DNA of 64,000 nucleotides. It comes from Siphonodentalium dalli. Its lineage: Eukaryota > Mollusca > Scaphopoda > Gadilida > Siphonodentaliidae. Numbering within the stretch: the first letter of the stretch is position 1; every line of letters starts with the position of its first letter. This document shows, in pieces, positions 11,131-22,290 of this stretch. The notes under the pieces were generated by a model. It was not told where the DNA came from. It searched no databases and saw only the letters and a program-made list of their open reading frames with translations. The stretch lies in NCBI GenBank assembly GCA_032622095.1, contig CP136066.1, forward strand, positions 168,220,664 to 168,284,663, read 5' to 3'. Made by a program: the position numbers and the translations under genes.

Positions 11131-11452
11131 TGTCTGTCTGTTCTATCGAAACTGGTGGATTGGGAATAATTGTTTCATTACTGCCTGTTTTCCGTTTTTT
11201 ACTTGACACCACGACTTTCTTTGGTTTTGAAGGGTTGCTTTTATCTGACATACTTTCGTCAGCGCTGTTTACTGAGGGGTTGATACGGTGTTTATTCTGT
11301 TCTGCCACCACACATACCAGTGATAGTGTCAACAATAGTACCTCGAAAATAGGCGAGTCAAATTCTGGTAGTTCAAATTGCTGATATATCAAGAAGTAGT
11401 TCCCGATCAACTCACTATTTTGTTTGTCTGTAGTAGCACAGTACGCCTTCAT
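11131..11452 (-). CDS. Unrecognised open frame next to MITE2 (possible exon or transposon remnant)
   Basis: The - strand is open from 11452 down into the MITE palindrome at 11118. The part outside the MITE is about 107 codons. It has a hydrophobic stretch (LLLTLSLVCVV), then a polar and basic stretch (ADESMSDKSNPSKPKKVV, SSKKRKTGSNE) and ends VSIEQTDIT before running into MITE sequence. A possible acceptor (GTGGTGGCAG) lies inside it. Codon use looks better than in neighbouring noise frames, but I recognise no domain. It could be an exon, a retrotransposon ORF1 relic or chance. Confidence 0.25.
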
Positions 11453-11561
11453 TCCAATTTCTGGATCTCAGAACCTTTGTAATTTAAACAAAATACTTTA
11501 AATTTGTTTTCCCACCAAACATTACGTGTACCCTGGAACACATTTCGAGCATGGGTACTCT

Positions 11562-11935
11562 CTAAACGGACATGGCATATTCGATATTCCAAATGTTGTC
11601 TACGTCATTGGTGAAGGAGGTATAAGATAGGTTGACAAGAAATATTGATATACCAGATTTATATGCGCTGAAAAATACTGGCCATGTTCATAGCTATTTT
11701 GCAGCTGTTTTAAATGTTTTGCACAGATGTGAATAAACGCTATTTATTTCTACCATATCCATGCCGTGCAGATGGCCATGCCTTGTCTTGGGACCCAAAC
11801 ATCGTGTGCAAGGTTGTATTTTCACGAATTCAATGCGTCTTACTGGGATTTATAATGCTCGTAGAAATATAGCTCAAGTATTTATCGACCTATATCGATA
11901 CCGGGATAACTATAAAAGCGAATATTATTAGGTGT
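11562..11935 (-). mobile_element. MITE family H, copy 2
   Basis: On the - strand this aligns with 56901-57346 and 2511-3415. Shared words include TAAACGGACATGGC at 11563-11576, GGGACCCAAACA and TTATCGACCTATATCGATACC. The left terminal TTAA has become CTAA and the distal end is truncated or diverged. Confidence 0.7.
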
Positions 11936-12220
11936 TATATGTTTAATACCTCAGACTTTTAAATAAAATGTATCATATCTATCACGGGTTAACACTATCT
12001 CAATTCACACAAAGGCACGCATGCAACCGCTTAACGGATTCGAAAGGGATTAATTTATTTTCAAAGTCACAGTACAAAGTGTGGAACAAGCAAAACATAC
12101 ACCATATACAGCACATATGAGATATGCATGCTTGCATCTATAAATAGTTCATATATAATATAAATATATTCACTCATATCAAGGAAACTCAATTACTTAA
12201 ATTTGAGGTGCTCATTTCAG

Positions 12221-12415
12221 GTAGTTCCGGTTGCAACCAAACCAAGCAAACAACATATGAATATGACGTCATTCTCGGGATGCATTACAATATACTCCCA
12301 GAGATGATGGCTTTCCAAGATGCAGTCCAAGCTTGCGGACAACATGCCGGTACTCTTGTCCTGCCAAGGAACCTGGCTGAACAAACGAGAGTCTTCGACC
12401 TGTTCAATGCTAAGA
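12221..12415 (+). CDS. C-type lectin-like domain, exon encoding the first half
   Basis: The 195-bp exon is bounded by an acceptor (TGCTCATTTCAG, ending 12220) and a consensus donor (GTAAGT at 12416); both boundaries are phase 1. It encodes the beginning of a C-type lectin-like domain. A TYEYDVILGMHYN strand is followed by the first helix with its conserved cysteine (FQDAVQACGQHAGTLVLPRN), and then the second helix (LAEQTRVFDLF). This order and spacing are those of collectin or perlucin-type carbohydrate-recognition domains. The chain before it (signal peptide, any collagen or neck region) must lie upstream and was not found. The phase fits the exon at 46113, where the split codon becomes Asn. 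An extra cysteine near its start (GCNQ) may pair outside the core fold. Confidence 0.82.
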
Positions 12416-12839
12416 GTAAGTCTGCAACATTCAATAAAAGAAAACGCATGCCTCATTTGAATCTCCAAATTATGTATAGGGGCATACCGTACTTAATTTG
12501 GTACGAATGATAAGATATAGGTCAACAGATACACTGACAATCATCTACATGCTTTATAAATTTATATATAATCAAAGTTGCCAGAATGTCAGCAATTCTC
12601 CATCTGACGTGTTTTCAGTTTGGCATAATTGAGATGACGCTCTATATGTTTGCCATATCATGGACAGAAGGACAGTGAACGCTCTTTGTTAATCTATGAC
12701 GATTAAAATTGTATGGCTTGAATATTAAATGTCTTGCTGGTACTGTCGGTATAAGAGTATTTAGCATTTGTAACGAGCTCTTGTTATCCTTAATACAGCA
12801 TTCGTCTAAAACGTACAGTGGATTCACTTTTCCTTCCGG
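12416..12839. other. Start of the inferred large lectin intron; no other feature
   Basis: It begins with the donor GTAAGT. No repeat copy or coding signal was recognised, apart from the word GAACGCTCTTTGTTA at about 12678, which also occurs inside the P1 and H MITEs. Confidence 0.45.
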
Positions 12840-13200
12840 CGTTTTTTTGTTGAGTGCGTTTATTTGAGATATGTATGTCTAGGTCTGGCGGAAATTGGTT
12901 CTTTAGTTGAGCTTCACTCTTGGTATACCGGTTAGAAATTTGATTAAATCCTGATTTGTTTGGACTTTATGTCCAGTAACCGTGTCGGCTCAACCACAGC
13001 CCGTTCAGTGTTGATTTTTACAATCAGCTGCCAACATGGTTTTACTTCTTCCCTGTTCATTTCAATGATGTCCATAACTACTTCAATATCAGAAAAATTA
13101 TTTGTAGCATAAAAAGGGGGCATATATCGCCTATTTCCTATAAATAACCCACTCATCTACAACTCTGCAGTGATAAAATCATTCCGGTCACCAAAATATC
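12840..13200. repeat. Repeat shared with 37837-38060 in mixed orientation
   Basis: Positions 12846-12910 match 37980-38050 directly (TTTGAGATATGTATRTCTAGG). Positions 13138-13198 match 37860-37925 in reverse complement (GATAAAATCATTCCGGTC). The two parts therefore have opposite relative orientation in the two copies, which suggests an inversion or a terminal inverted arrangement. No coding function was found. Confidence 0.55.
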
Positions 13201-13676
13201 GGTGTTTAAAACCATTAAATCACAATTCGCCACCATCTATAATTTTAATTGGAATCCGGAAGACGAAGCGACTATTTTAAAACTTGGACTAGGAGATGGC
13301 AATTTGACGTTTTGGACGTCAGCAGGAAAAGTGAATCTATTATAAGGTTTTGTTGAAGGCCGAACGCATGATTATCTCACTCGTAGTTTTGTGAGTTATA
13401 ACAGCGACATATTCAAAAGTTCTAGTTCCGTAGTATGCTCTTCTTCCAATAGGTTTTGACTAAAATTTTCCGATTGTAGGCCTCGTCAAATAAAACAAAT
13501 CCCCATAATCAGGCTGAATGTCGATGTTGTCCTGCCCACCCAACTATATTTCGCCATAGATAATCCGACCCCCTCGTGTACTTAATGCAATGTGTGTTAC
13601 TCTATCATTTGACTGAATAACCGGTCCAATTAACTATGTTCCACAAGATTTCTCCCTGTCATAGAATTTGAACCCA
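13201..13676. other. Intronic stretch without recognisable feature
   Basis: No repeat partner, coding signal or strong secondary structure was recognised. Confidence 0.4.
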
Positions 13677-14130
13677 TATGTGACCCGCCATATCAAATCC
13701 AGTCGTAAGTCGGGATTTGTGTTACCCTGTGCCAATGCATTCTCTTATATATGCGAGTCGACCATAGGTCGCCTCGCATATATAAGAGAATGCATTGGCC
13801 TAACAATTATTTACAATTTTAATAATTTTTTCTTGTATTTTTTAACAATTTTATAATTTCACCCATACAGAGCCCCAGACAAACATGAGCAGACGACACT
13901 CTTCTATATGCTTCTATATATGTGTGGGGCTCGCTGCAGGGTAATGGATGTTTTTTATTTTATGTCCTAAAATTTGTAAGAAACATTTATTTTAAAAAAA
14001 TTGTTAGGCCAATGCATTCTCTTATATATGCGAGGCGACCTATGGTCGACTCGAATATATAAGAGAATGCATTGGCACAGCGTAAAAAAAATCCCGACTT
14101 ACGACTGGATTTGATATAGCGGGTCACATA
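13677..14130. mobile_element. MITE3, copy 1: TA-flanked MITE carrying the double-hairpin module
   Basis: The outer inverted repeats are about 41 bp (TGTGACCCGCCATATCAAAT onwards, 13679-13721 and 14088-14128), flanked by TA on both sides. Inside lie two long palindromes in opposite orientation, 13731-13799 and 14008-14076, around a spacer. The spacer holds an extra segment with GAGCCCCAGACAAAC and GTGTGGGGCTC that may be a further nested element. The second copy is at 48678-49068. Confidence 0.85.
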
Positions 14131-15034
14131 TGTCTTACTGCAAAAACAATGAAAACTCCTTCTTGGCATTCAGCATTCGTGTTGGGTTAACGATCTATAT
14201 TCCACACATGTAATTCTATCAAATTCGTGAATAATTATGATTACACAAATGCAACAAAACGTTCGAGTACATTCAAAAGTTAACGATTCTATATATTTGT
14301 AAATAGATACATTATCAGTCAGACCGTTGTGTGCTTATTTTAGTGAGCGAAATAAACTCATATTGACATTATTTAACCTCAATATATGTTCTATATTGAC
14401 ATAAAACACGGTTTTAAATAGTCCTATGTGGGATTATTTGCAGACGACTTAAACCCATATTGATAATATTTAATATACCATTAAATGTACGTTTATTCAA
14501 CGTCACGACTTCGCACAAGGATATGTTGCCTCAGTGTGACGTTTTTGCGCGCGATTCGCCCTTGTGTGTTTTCCTAATTTAGCGAAACATCTGCTTGAAC
14601 AACAGAACACATTCTGTCGTTTTAACTGTAACAAAACTATAAAGATCGATCAATTATATTTGATGGTTTTATAAAAACTTTGTCCATGTATACACAATTT
14701 GTTATATGTGAATATACCACCAGTTTCAATTAGAAATGCAATAAAAACGCAACTAGCAGTATACTAGAAGATAATTTATTTGGAAAAGCAATATAGTGAT
14801 TCATGTATAGGTCCTATGTATACCATATACATCTTTTCTATGCTGTGTAGTTGAAACTTACAACTTAGAGTAAATGTATATAGCGTTCACAAACCAACAA
14901 AAACATTGCATATATTTCCCCATAAAATGAACATACCTTATTCTTTTTTCTCCTGCATGGTCCAACTCGATCGTTCACAATATAGCGAATTCTTTCAATG
15001 CTCAGAATATAGCACCATCTTATTTATCAATGGC
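14131..15034. other. AT-rich stretch with a diverged copy of the ATAAGCTC repeat
   Basis: Around 14335-14480 the words CTTATTTTAGTGAGCGAAATAA and CATATTGACATTATTTAACC resemble 56205-56320. Otherwise no coding or structural feature was recognised. Confidence 0.4.
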
Positions 15035-15697
15035 TGCGGACACACGTACCACATTAGCGATGGCATAGTAGGTGTGACAATTTATTATGGTGGAGTTTGG
15101 TGACAATTGTGTGACAATAATTATGTGCCATAGCAAGCCATGTTGCCCGTTGAGTTTCCGCACAATGAGCTGATTGGACCAATTAACCCATTGCGTTTCA
15201 CCAAGGTTGATATCTGCTCATTACGTTTTGCTACATTGTATTCTCTACGATATATATAATTGCACGATCGATCGTCCAAAATTGTGTTTGACCGTGGCAA
15301 TCCCTCGTTCGCTCACATATCATGCAAGTATAGTATTTTATTGATATGCTCTCACCACTTTATATTAATTTCATGCGTATTAAGACAGTTACCCAATTGC
15401 GTTTTTAATTCTACGCATAATTCCGCTAACATTATCATGTGTGCAGATGAAGCTGTGTCGGAACTGCAACTGAAAGAAAGTATCTGGAATAAACAAAGCG
15501 AACAATATACACAAGTACCAAAACAAGAAAAAGGCTGATCATAACGAACTTTGGAAGACTCATTGTGCGAATATGCAGCGGGCGATATGGCCAGCTAGGG
15601 CATATTAATTGTGACGACCAATTGTCACCAAACTCCACCATAATAAATTGTCATACCTACTATGCCATAGCTAATGTGGTACGTGTGTCCAGCATGT
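15035..15697. mobile_element. Foldback element with ~140-bp arms
   Basis: Positions 15035-15175 are the reverse complement of 15560-15697, with long identical blocks such as TTTATTATGGTGGAGTTTGG in one arm and its complement in the other. The loop is about 385 bp. It contains an open frame (15260-15538) that I do not recognise. The architecture fits a foldback or long-TIR MITE; no target duplication could be defined. Confidence 0.8.
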
Positions 15698-16548
15698 GTT
15701 ATTCATCGAATAGATATATCATGATCCATACTGCGATATCGTTGGCAGATACCAGTATACTGTACACTTTTGAATTTATTAAATGTGTATATTTTTTACA
15801 GTACAAACGCATCGGTGTATCAATAACAGTTTGTGAAATACATCGGTTTATCAATAACAGTTTGTGGTTTTCATGTCGCTTTTCTTATCTTGGCAACTAC
15901 GACCAGAACCAAAAGGCAATCCTTTTAGTTATTAGCCAGCGATATAAAAGTGCCCGCAACTAAATGCATTTTTTCTCGGTCTTGTAGCTTTTTCTTAGGA
16001 ATAATTGCACTGAAATGCAGTGCTAGTTCTTTTTCTTTTCAATTCGATTTGAAAAAAAAACAGTTGTTTGTGTGAGGAGCGCCATCGCCCGCTGAGCTAA
16101 TGTAGGATTCTTGTTAAGAGCGTGGTGCACACCCCCTGCTGACAAAACACATTTTCGATAAACTCCGAATTAAACTCTACAATGGCGTTTGTTCCGTCAG
16201 CGATCTTTGACACGTGGACAAGAAACCAAGAACAGTAGAATCTATATCCTGGTGTGTTTCTTTTGTTATCAAGTTTTTCGTGACTATTTGTGTTTTTGTT
16301 TTGACTGAAATTTATTTCTCCCATTCCCAGAAAAAGTCGAGCACTTTTGAATCTTGTCGCCGCCCATCGTACGTATATGCACAATACTCGTGAAAATGCC
16401 GGCTTGAGCGGACTTATGTTTGAGAAAGGTAATTGTTCCTTCCAACTCAGTTGGGTTTCTAGGGTTTGTTCATAACACGATATTAAGTACAGCATGTCCT
16501 TGTCTAATATATCTGACGCGAGCGCGTTTCTCATTTTTGAGGTGGGCG

Positions 16549-17049
16549 TTAAAGGTACGGTTGGCCTTGGCGGTGGGTATCCTGTGAAAATATCTCCACC
16601 CGTCAAAAACCGCTACAAACAGAAAGAACATCAAAATGTAGATAGACTTTGTCCGTATACAAATAAGAAATATCGCATAAACAGTATGTTATTGTCATAT
16701 GTTTGACCATTGTTATGTAAACAAAAGCATAACAAGTAACTTTTCTGGCGTTTGTTTATATTATGACGGTAAACATAAAGAGCGTTCTTTGTTGGTGAAT
16801 TCCTGATATGGAACTAATAAAGAGCGTTTATGCCATTTGTGTGTGATTAGCCAGTAGCATTGTGCGGTCTTTTGTAACACAATCAGGCTCTTACCAAGGT
16901 AAAATATAGTAGGTCTTTACGATAACATGCTGTTTACGCGATGGTCATGGTATATATGAACGAAACTGTATGCGTTTTAATGTTTTTCTGTTTACAGTGT
17001 TTGGAACAAATATGAATATTTCGACAATTAAGGCCTCGCGTGCCTTTAA
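16549..17049 (-). mobile_element. P1 MITE, copy b
   Basis: TTAA lies at both ends (16549 and 17046). The sequence is the reverse complement of copy a. The surrounding sequence is preserved uninterrupted at about 20034-20050 (GTGGGCG-TTAT-TTCAAGATG), an empty site that differs at one base of the target. Confidence 0.9.
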
Positions 17050-17596
17050 TTCAAGATGTTCTTTTGTCAATTTACTATGGATGCGAATCCCACATTTCTG
17101 GTTGTATCAATAGGCTTCCTACCGGTGGTACCATATTATGTTATGTTCCAAATAACTCCCAGTCGCCTTTTGTGATGGAGACGACTCGATTCACAGTTAT
17201 TTCGATTTGATTAGCATTTGCACAAGGTATTCATGCGCCGTCGTGCATGCATGACATAAACGACGGAAATCCCGTGTGACTATGAAATCCGAATTGGATG
17301 ACATGTGTGGCTAGTTTGACAAACGTTTTACCCGATACGATCATTTCCATCTTATTGTTAATATCACTCAAATCCACTTTTCCAACTGCCGCTCGCTTCC
17401 TGCCTTTGTAACATGGATATATGGTTGGATTTTCATCTCGTCTAATAAAATACTTCCCCGTTTTCCAAAAATTGGAACGGCCTGTCTACTCACTTCATTC
17501 TCCATCCACTTCATGTTATTATTATTATTAATAATGAATGGCAACAAGCCATATTTCCGACTAAATCCTGAAAAGTTACCCATAACTCTGCTTTGG

Positions 17597-18089
17597 TTAA
17601 AGGCACGTGAGGCCTTAATTGTCGAAAATATTCATATTTGTTCCAAACACCGTAAACAGAAAAACATTAAAACGCATAGTTTCGTTCATATATACCATGA
17701 CCATCGCGTAAACAGCATGTTATCATAAATACCTACTATATTTTACCTAATCAAGAGCCTGATTGTGTAACATATGACAGCACAATGCTACTGGCTAATC
17801 ACACACAAATGGCATAAACGCTCTTTATTAGTTCCACATCAGGAATTCACCAACAGAGAACGCTCTTTGTGTTTACCATCATAATATAAACAAACACCAG
17901 AAAAGTAACTTTTTATGCTTTTGTTTACATAACAATTGTTAAACATATGAGAATAACATACTGTTTATGCGACATTTCTTATTTATATACGGACAAAGTC
18001 TGTCTACATTTTGATGTTCTTTCTGTTTGTGGCGGTTTTTGACGGGTGGAAATATTTTCACAGGATACCCACCACCAAGGCCAACCGTA
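17597..18089 (+). mobile_element. P1 MITE, copy c (right end truncated)
   Basis: It begins TTAAAGGCACGTGAGGCC at 17597 and follows copy a up to AAGGCCAACCGTA. The expected CCTTTAA end is replaced by GGGCATTAC, so the right terminus has been lost or rearranged. Confidence 0.85.
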
Positions 18090-18662
18090 GGGCATTACTT
18101 AGGGCATTACTGACATGTACTGTTCGTGATATTTTTAATTGGTCCTTCAATAGCAACGCGAACTTTGCTGGAACCCCTATTTCTATAACACTTTCAATGA
18201 GAGTCATGTCATTATGGTCTGTTCGATGAATAGTATCGCTCTCATTTGACCTACCATATATAATGTTACTTGTTTCAGTGTTCGCGGAATCTCGGCCGGA
18301 GAGCTTACTCTCCACCCACGTCATATCTGTCTTACTGTCCGTCCACTTCATATTATCTTTCTTACTGTCCATCCACTTCATTTATCTTCGTTGAAGCCAG
18401 GGGATTGTTTTATTGATTTTTTAATGTACTGGAGATGACCGTCAGATGGAAGTACAAGCATTCAGCAATCCTTTTAGTTAATAGGTACACAGCCAATGAA
18501 ATAAAAGTGCCCACAACTGCATTGTTTCGGCCTGCCTAGCTTTTTCTTAGGAAGAATTTCACCGAAATGTTGTGCTTTGTCTTTTCAATTCGATTTGGAC
18601 AAAACAGCTGTTTGTGTGAGAAGCATCATCGAAGTGCATGCTGGACTAAGGTAGAATCCACG

Positions 18663-19064
18663 TTAACCCTTTACCCAACAAAACGGCCAAAACCGGCCAA
18701 ATAAAGCTTCAACAGCCTAAAATATCTTCGGTCTGTCTCAATAGAACCATACACATAAGGATATCATTGGAACCGGCTCCTTGACCACATTGTGATAGTT
18801 ACAGTTATGCCCTGTGCCAATGCATTCTCTTATATATGCGAGTCGACCATAGGTCGCCTCGCATATATAAGAGAATGCATTGGCCTAAAAAAAATCTTTT
18901 TTAAACACTTTTTAACATATTTTCTTACATTCTTTAACAATTTTATAATTTTTAATGTGTTAAGCCAATGCATTCTCTTATATATGCGAGGCGACCTATG
19001 GTCGACTCGCTTATATAAGAGAATGCATTGGCACAGGGCCCTTCTGTTGGGTAAAGGGTTATGG
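18663..19064 (+). mobile_element. MITE2, copy 2: best preserved, TTAA-flanked, double hairpin
   Basis: The left end is TTAACCCTTTACCCAACA. The right end, reverse-complemented, is ATAACCCTTTACCCAACA, so one TTAA has become TTAT. The palindromes are at 18816-18884 and 18964-19034. Copy I of the host sequence keeps the empty site at about 16111-16116 (TTCTTGTTAAGAGCG), supporting insertion at one TTAA. Ends beginning CCCTTT next to TTAA are typical of piggyBac-type elements. Confidence 0.88.
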
Positions 19065-19488
19065 CCGTGACGCACACTCCTCTGCTCAAAAAATACATTT
19101 CCAATAAACTCCGAATTAAAATCTCGGGATGTCAACCAATCTTTGACACGTGGACAAGAAACCAAAAACAGTCGAATCTATATCCTGGTGTGTTTCTTTT
19201 GTTATCAAGTGTTTCGTGAATATTTGTGTTTTTTGTCTGAAATTGTTTTCTCCCATTCCCAGAAAAAAGTCGAGCACTTTTGCAATCTTGTAGCCGCACA
19301 TCGTAAGAATTGGCACAATACTAGTGAAAGTGACGACTATGTCGGACGTATATTCAACTTTTTTGTTGTCACAATAATAAAACACAAATACTAAATTTAA
19401 CCTTCCAAACGGAAGGTCGTATGTTCGAGAAAGGTAATTGTTTCTTCCAACTCAGTTGGGTTGTCTATGGTTTGTTGATAACACGATA

Positions 19489-19980
19489 TTAAAGGTACGG
19501 TTGGCCTTGGCGGTGGGTATCCTGTGAAAATATCTCCACCCGTCAAAAACAGAAAGAACATCAACATGTAGATAGACTTTGTCCGTATACAAATAAGAAA
19601 TATCGCATAAATAGTATGTTATTGTCATATGTTTGACCATTGTTATGTAAACAAAAGCATAAAAAGTTACTTTTCTGGCGTTTGTTTATATTATGATGGT
19701 AAACATAAAGAGCGTTCTTTGTTGGTGAATTCCTGATATGGAACTAATAAAGAGCGTTTATGCCACTTGTGTGTGATTAGCCAGTAGCATGGTGCGGTTT
19801 TCTGTAACACAATCAGGCTCATGCTTAGGTAAAATATAGTAGGTATATACGATAACATGCTGTTTACGCGATGGTCATGGTATATATGAACGAAACTGTA
19901 TGCGTTTTAATGTTTTTCTGTTTACAGTGTTTGGAACAAATATGAATATTTTCGACAATTAAGGCGTCACGTGCCTTTAA
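19489..19980 (-). mobile_element. P1 MITE, copy d
   Basis: TTAA lies at both ends (19489 and 19977). The sequence is the reverse complement of copy a. The empty site is preserved in copy I at about 16471-16487 (AACACGATATTAAGTACAG), so both the insertion point and the target duplication are clear. Confidence 0.9.
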
Positions 19981-20191
19981 GTACAGTACGGCTTGTCTAA
20001 TACATCTGACGCGAGCGCGTTTCTCATTTTTGAGGTGGGCGTTATTTCAAGATGTTCTTTTGTCAATTTATAATGGATGCGAATCCCACATTTCTGGTTG
20101 TAGCGATAGTCTTTCCAACCAGTGGCCCCATAGTATGTTATCTAATAACGCCCAGTCGCCTTTTGTGAGTAAGACGACTCGATTCACAGTT

Positions 20192-21424
20192 ATTACGCCA
20201 CAATGTGGTGTAAGCTGTTTTTGAGTTTTTGATAATCTATGGAGCAGTGAGCGAATACATTGTAGGAGAATAGGTTTTTGTACCTTGCTCAATCGTACCG
20301 ATAGAATCACGCAAATACTGAAATTGTAAAGTTAACGCCACCGTAAATAATATGTTCTTGAAAATATAACTCAAACATACCGATAGAGTCAGGACAGGCT
20401 GAAATTGTAAACTTAAAGTCACCGGTGTAATAATATGTTCTTGAAAATATAAATAATCTGATAGCCTGAAAATAATGTATAACCCATTGGGAACCCCTGG
20501 TGTAGTGAAGTGAATTATGGGTAATTGTAATTGGAGCGCGCTTGTCTGTTTTGTTGGAGACTTGGATTAACCGCCATCTTTATTTTCTGGTCATCAAGTC
20601 AAAATTGTATCGTATACACAATGTGTTTGTACCGATGAATGTATCGCGACTCGACTCGTTTTCGTGATCATATAGGCCCTATATAACCTATGATCACGAA
20701 AACGAGCAGAGTCGCGATATCTGATAGAATTCCAGGAATTGTACATTCACTTCCAATAGTATAGATTCACTGAAATCTGCCGCGGAAATCCCAAAATTGT
20801 AGGCTACTTTCATTTTCAATAGGATTTTCCACTTTCACTTTTCACTTTTACCACGCAAAGCGACCTTAGTTGACACATATATATGGCACACTGGCTGAGT
20901 CCATGACAAATAGTTTATGTAGAATGCTTCTTTCGTTTAATTAAAGCTCACCTCGTTAAAACGCATGTCAATCGTATTTGTTTACAAATTGCATTGGGTG
21001 CGACGATTTGCAGTAGGTCCCGATTTGTGGAGTTGACTTTGCGGAAGTCCCCGAATTCGCGGAGGTCCCCTAAAATGGGCGATATATATAGATTTTAATG
21101 AGGGAACGGGTGCGTATATGTCAATTGATACGTATCTTAAACAAATAACGACACGATCATCATAATAGAGGTCTGTTTTATCAATTATATATGCGCCGAG
21201 TTCACTTGGTGCAAATCAAACGGCGATAAATATTCTCGTGTGCCAGAAGGACTCTTTTAAGTTGTGAATAAGATGAATATTTATTAGATGTTATTTAACA
21301 AGTCATTAGTTAGCGCCTATATTAGCGCTAACTAATGAATAATATTGTATATTATAATTATATTATAATTTATATTTATGGCTAATAATATGATCTTGGT
21401 GGCGTTACCATTTCTGACTATGGT
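20192..21424. mobile_element. Unclassified ~1.2 kb insertion in P-element copy II
   Basis: Copy I runs directly from CGATTCACAGTTAT to TTTGATTAGCATTTGC (17183-17222). In copy II the same words are separated by this block. Within it are a ~90-bp direct duplication (20289-20362 and 20379-20455, both ending ATATGTTCTTGAAAATATA), a hairpin at 20643-20718 with ~32-bp arms, and a palindrome at 21307-21333 (ATTAGTTAGCGC and complement). The right end recurs inverted at 4319-4410. It may be more than one insertion. Confidence 0.55.
20643..20718. repeat. Long hairpin
   Basis: The arms ATCGCGACTCGACTCGTTTT to about 20677 and their complement ending 20718 are nearly perfect, with a ~12-base loop (CCCTATATAACC). 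The arms contain CGTGATCATA. It lies in the unclassified insertion and is probably a foldback relic. Confidence 0.85.
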
Positions 21425-21931
21425 TTTCTTGTTTCAATTTGTTTAGTATTTGCATAATGCCTTCAGACGCCGTCGAGCTTGGCATAATGGCGGTAAACTC
21501 GCTACTGTATATTTTGTTGATAGCCTCCCACACACGTTTGTACACTTAAACAGTCGTTGCGGTTAATTGAACCGATATAGCCGACTGACAACCGAAACCC
21601 CGTGTGATCATGAAATCCGAATTGAAGGACATGTGTGGCTAGCTTGACAGACGTTTTACCAGATATGATCATTTCCATCTTATTGCTAATATAACCCAAA
21701 TCCACTGTTCTAACTGCCACTCGCTTCCTGTCTTTGTAACATGAATATCTGGTTGGATTTTTATCTCATCTATTAAAATACATCCGTGTTTTCCAAAATT
21801 TGTTTCAGTGTTCGCGGAATCATCGCCCGGATAGCTGATTGACCATCCAGATTTATTTGTCGAAACCAATGGATTGTTTTATTGAGTTTTTACTGTACTG
21901 GAGATGACGCTTAGATGGAAGTACAAGCATT

Positions 21932-22290
21932 CAACTGGAATTAAGATAACCGTATGCCCCAGGGGATTGGCAGTATATTGACAAACATTACTTCAGGGCC
22001 CCATCTCTGGCAAGGCGACGTACTGTCCCTTCTATTTTTCAATTGGTCCTTCAATAGCAATGCGAACTTTTCTTGAACCCATATATCTATTACACTTCCA
22101 ATAATGCTGTATGTTGTCTTTATGGTGTTTTAAGATAAGTGTAATAGTATTACTCTCATGTGACCTTCCATCTATAACGTTAAATGTTTTAGTGTTTGCG
22201 GACTCTGTGACCTTCCATCTATAAAGTTAATTGTTTTAGTGTTTGCGGAATCATCGCCCGGAGAGTTGTAAATCATGCTAATTTGCCCAA
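21932..22290 (-). pseudogene. Third, short P-element-like fragment
   Basis: Positions 22030-22110 repeat 18135-18200 (TTGGTCCTTCAATAGCAA), and 22145-22270 repeat the CTCTCATGTGACCTTCCAT and GTTTGCGGAATCATCGCC words of copies I and II, with an internal duplication. This corresponds to the N-terminal side of the transposase frame. No continuous frame remains. Confidence 0.5.

Larger units (their letters stand above)
15917..18462 (-). pseudogene. P-element/THAP9-like transposase remnant, copy I
   Basis: The - strand carries pieces of a P-element-type transposase in the expected order. KFALLLKDQLK lies near 18140-18175. The catalytic-core segment SILLDEMKIQPYIHV is near 17420-17465. After a frame change comes VDLSDI, then KLATHVIQFGFHSHTGF, near 17275-17380. 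A C-terminal segment, KMRNALASDILDKDMLYL, is near 16490-16545. P-element transposases use a D-D-E type RNase H-like domain, and the Asp in LLDEM fits that motif. The copy is broken by frame changes and by two P1 MITEs (16549-17049, 17597-18089). It abuts copy II head to tail at 18462/18463. No THAP zinc finger or terminal repeats were identified. Confidence 0.7.
18463..21931 (-). pseudogene. P-element/THAP9-like transposase remnant, copy II
   Basis: This is a second copy of the transposase region in the same orientation, starting with the same words as copy I (GCAATCCTTTTAGTTA). On the - strand, ILIDEIKIQPDIHV lies near 21745-21790 and VDLGYISNKMEMI followed by KLATHVLQFGFHDHTGF near 21590-21705, in a different frame. 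A C-terminal piece, FFLGMGENNFRQ, is near 19240-19275 and matches copy I. The frame change is beside the catalytic-core segment. Insertions are a MITE2 (18663-19064), a P1 (19489-19980) and a ~1.2 kb block (20192-21424). Compared with copy I it lacks the ~130 bp that precede the P1c site. Confidence 0.7.

Noticed and set aside
15260-15538. 92-codon + frame as a gene
   Set aside because: It lies in the loop of a foldback element, with no recognisable domain and no splice context.
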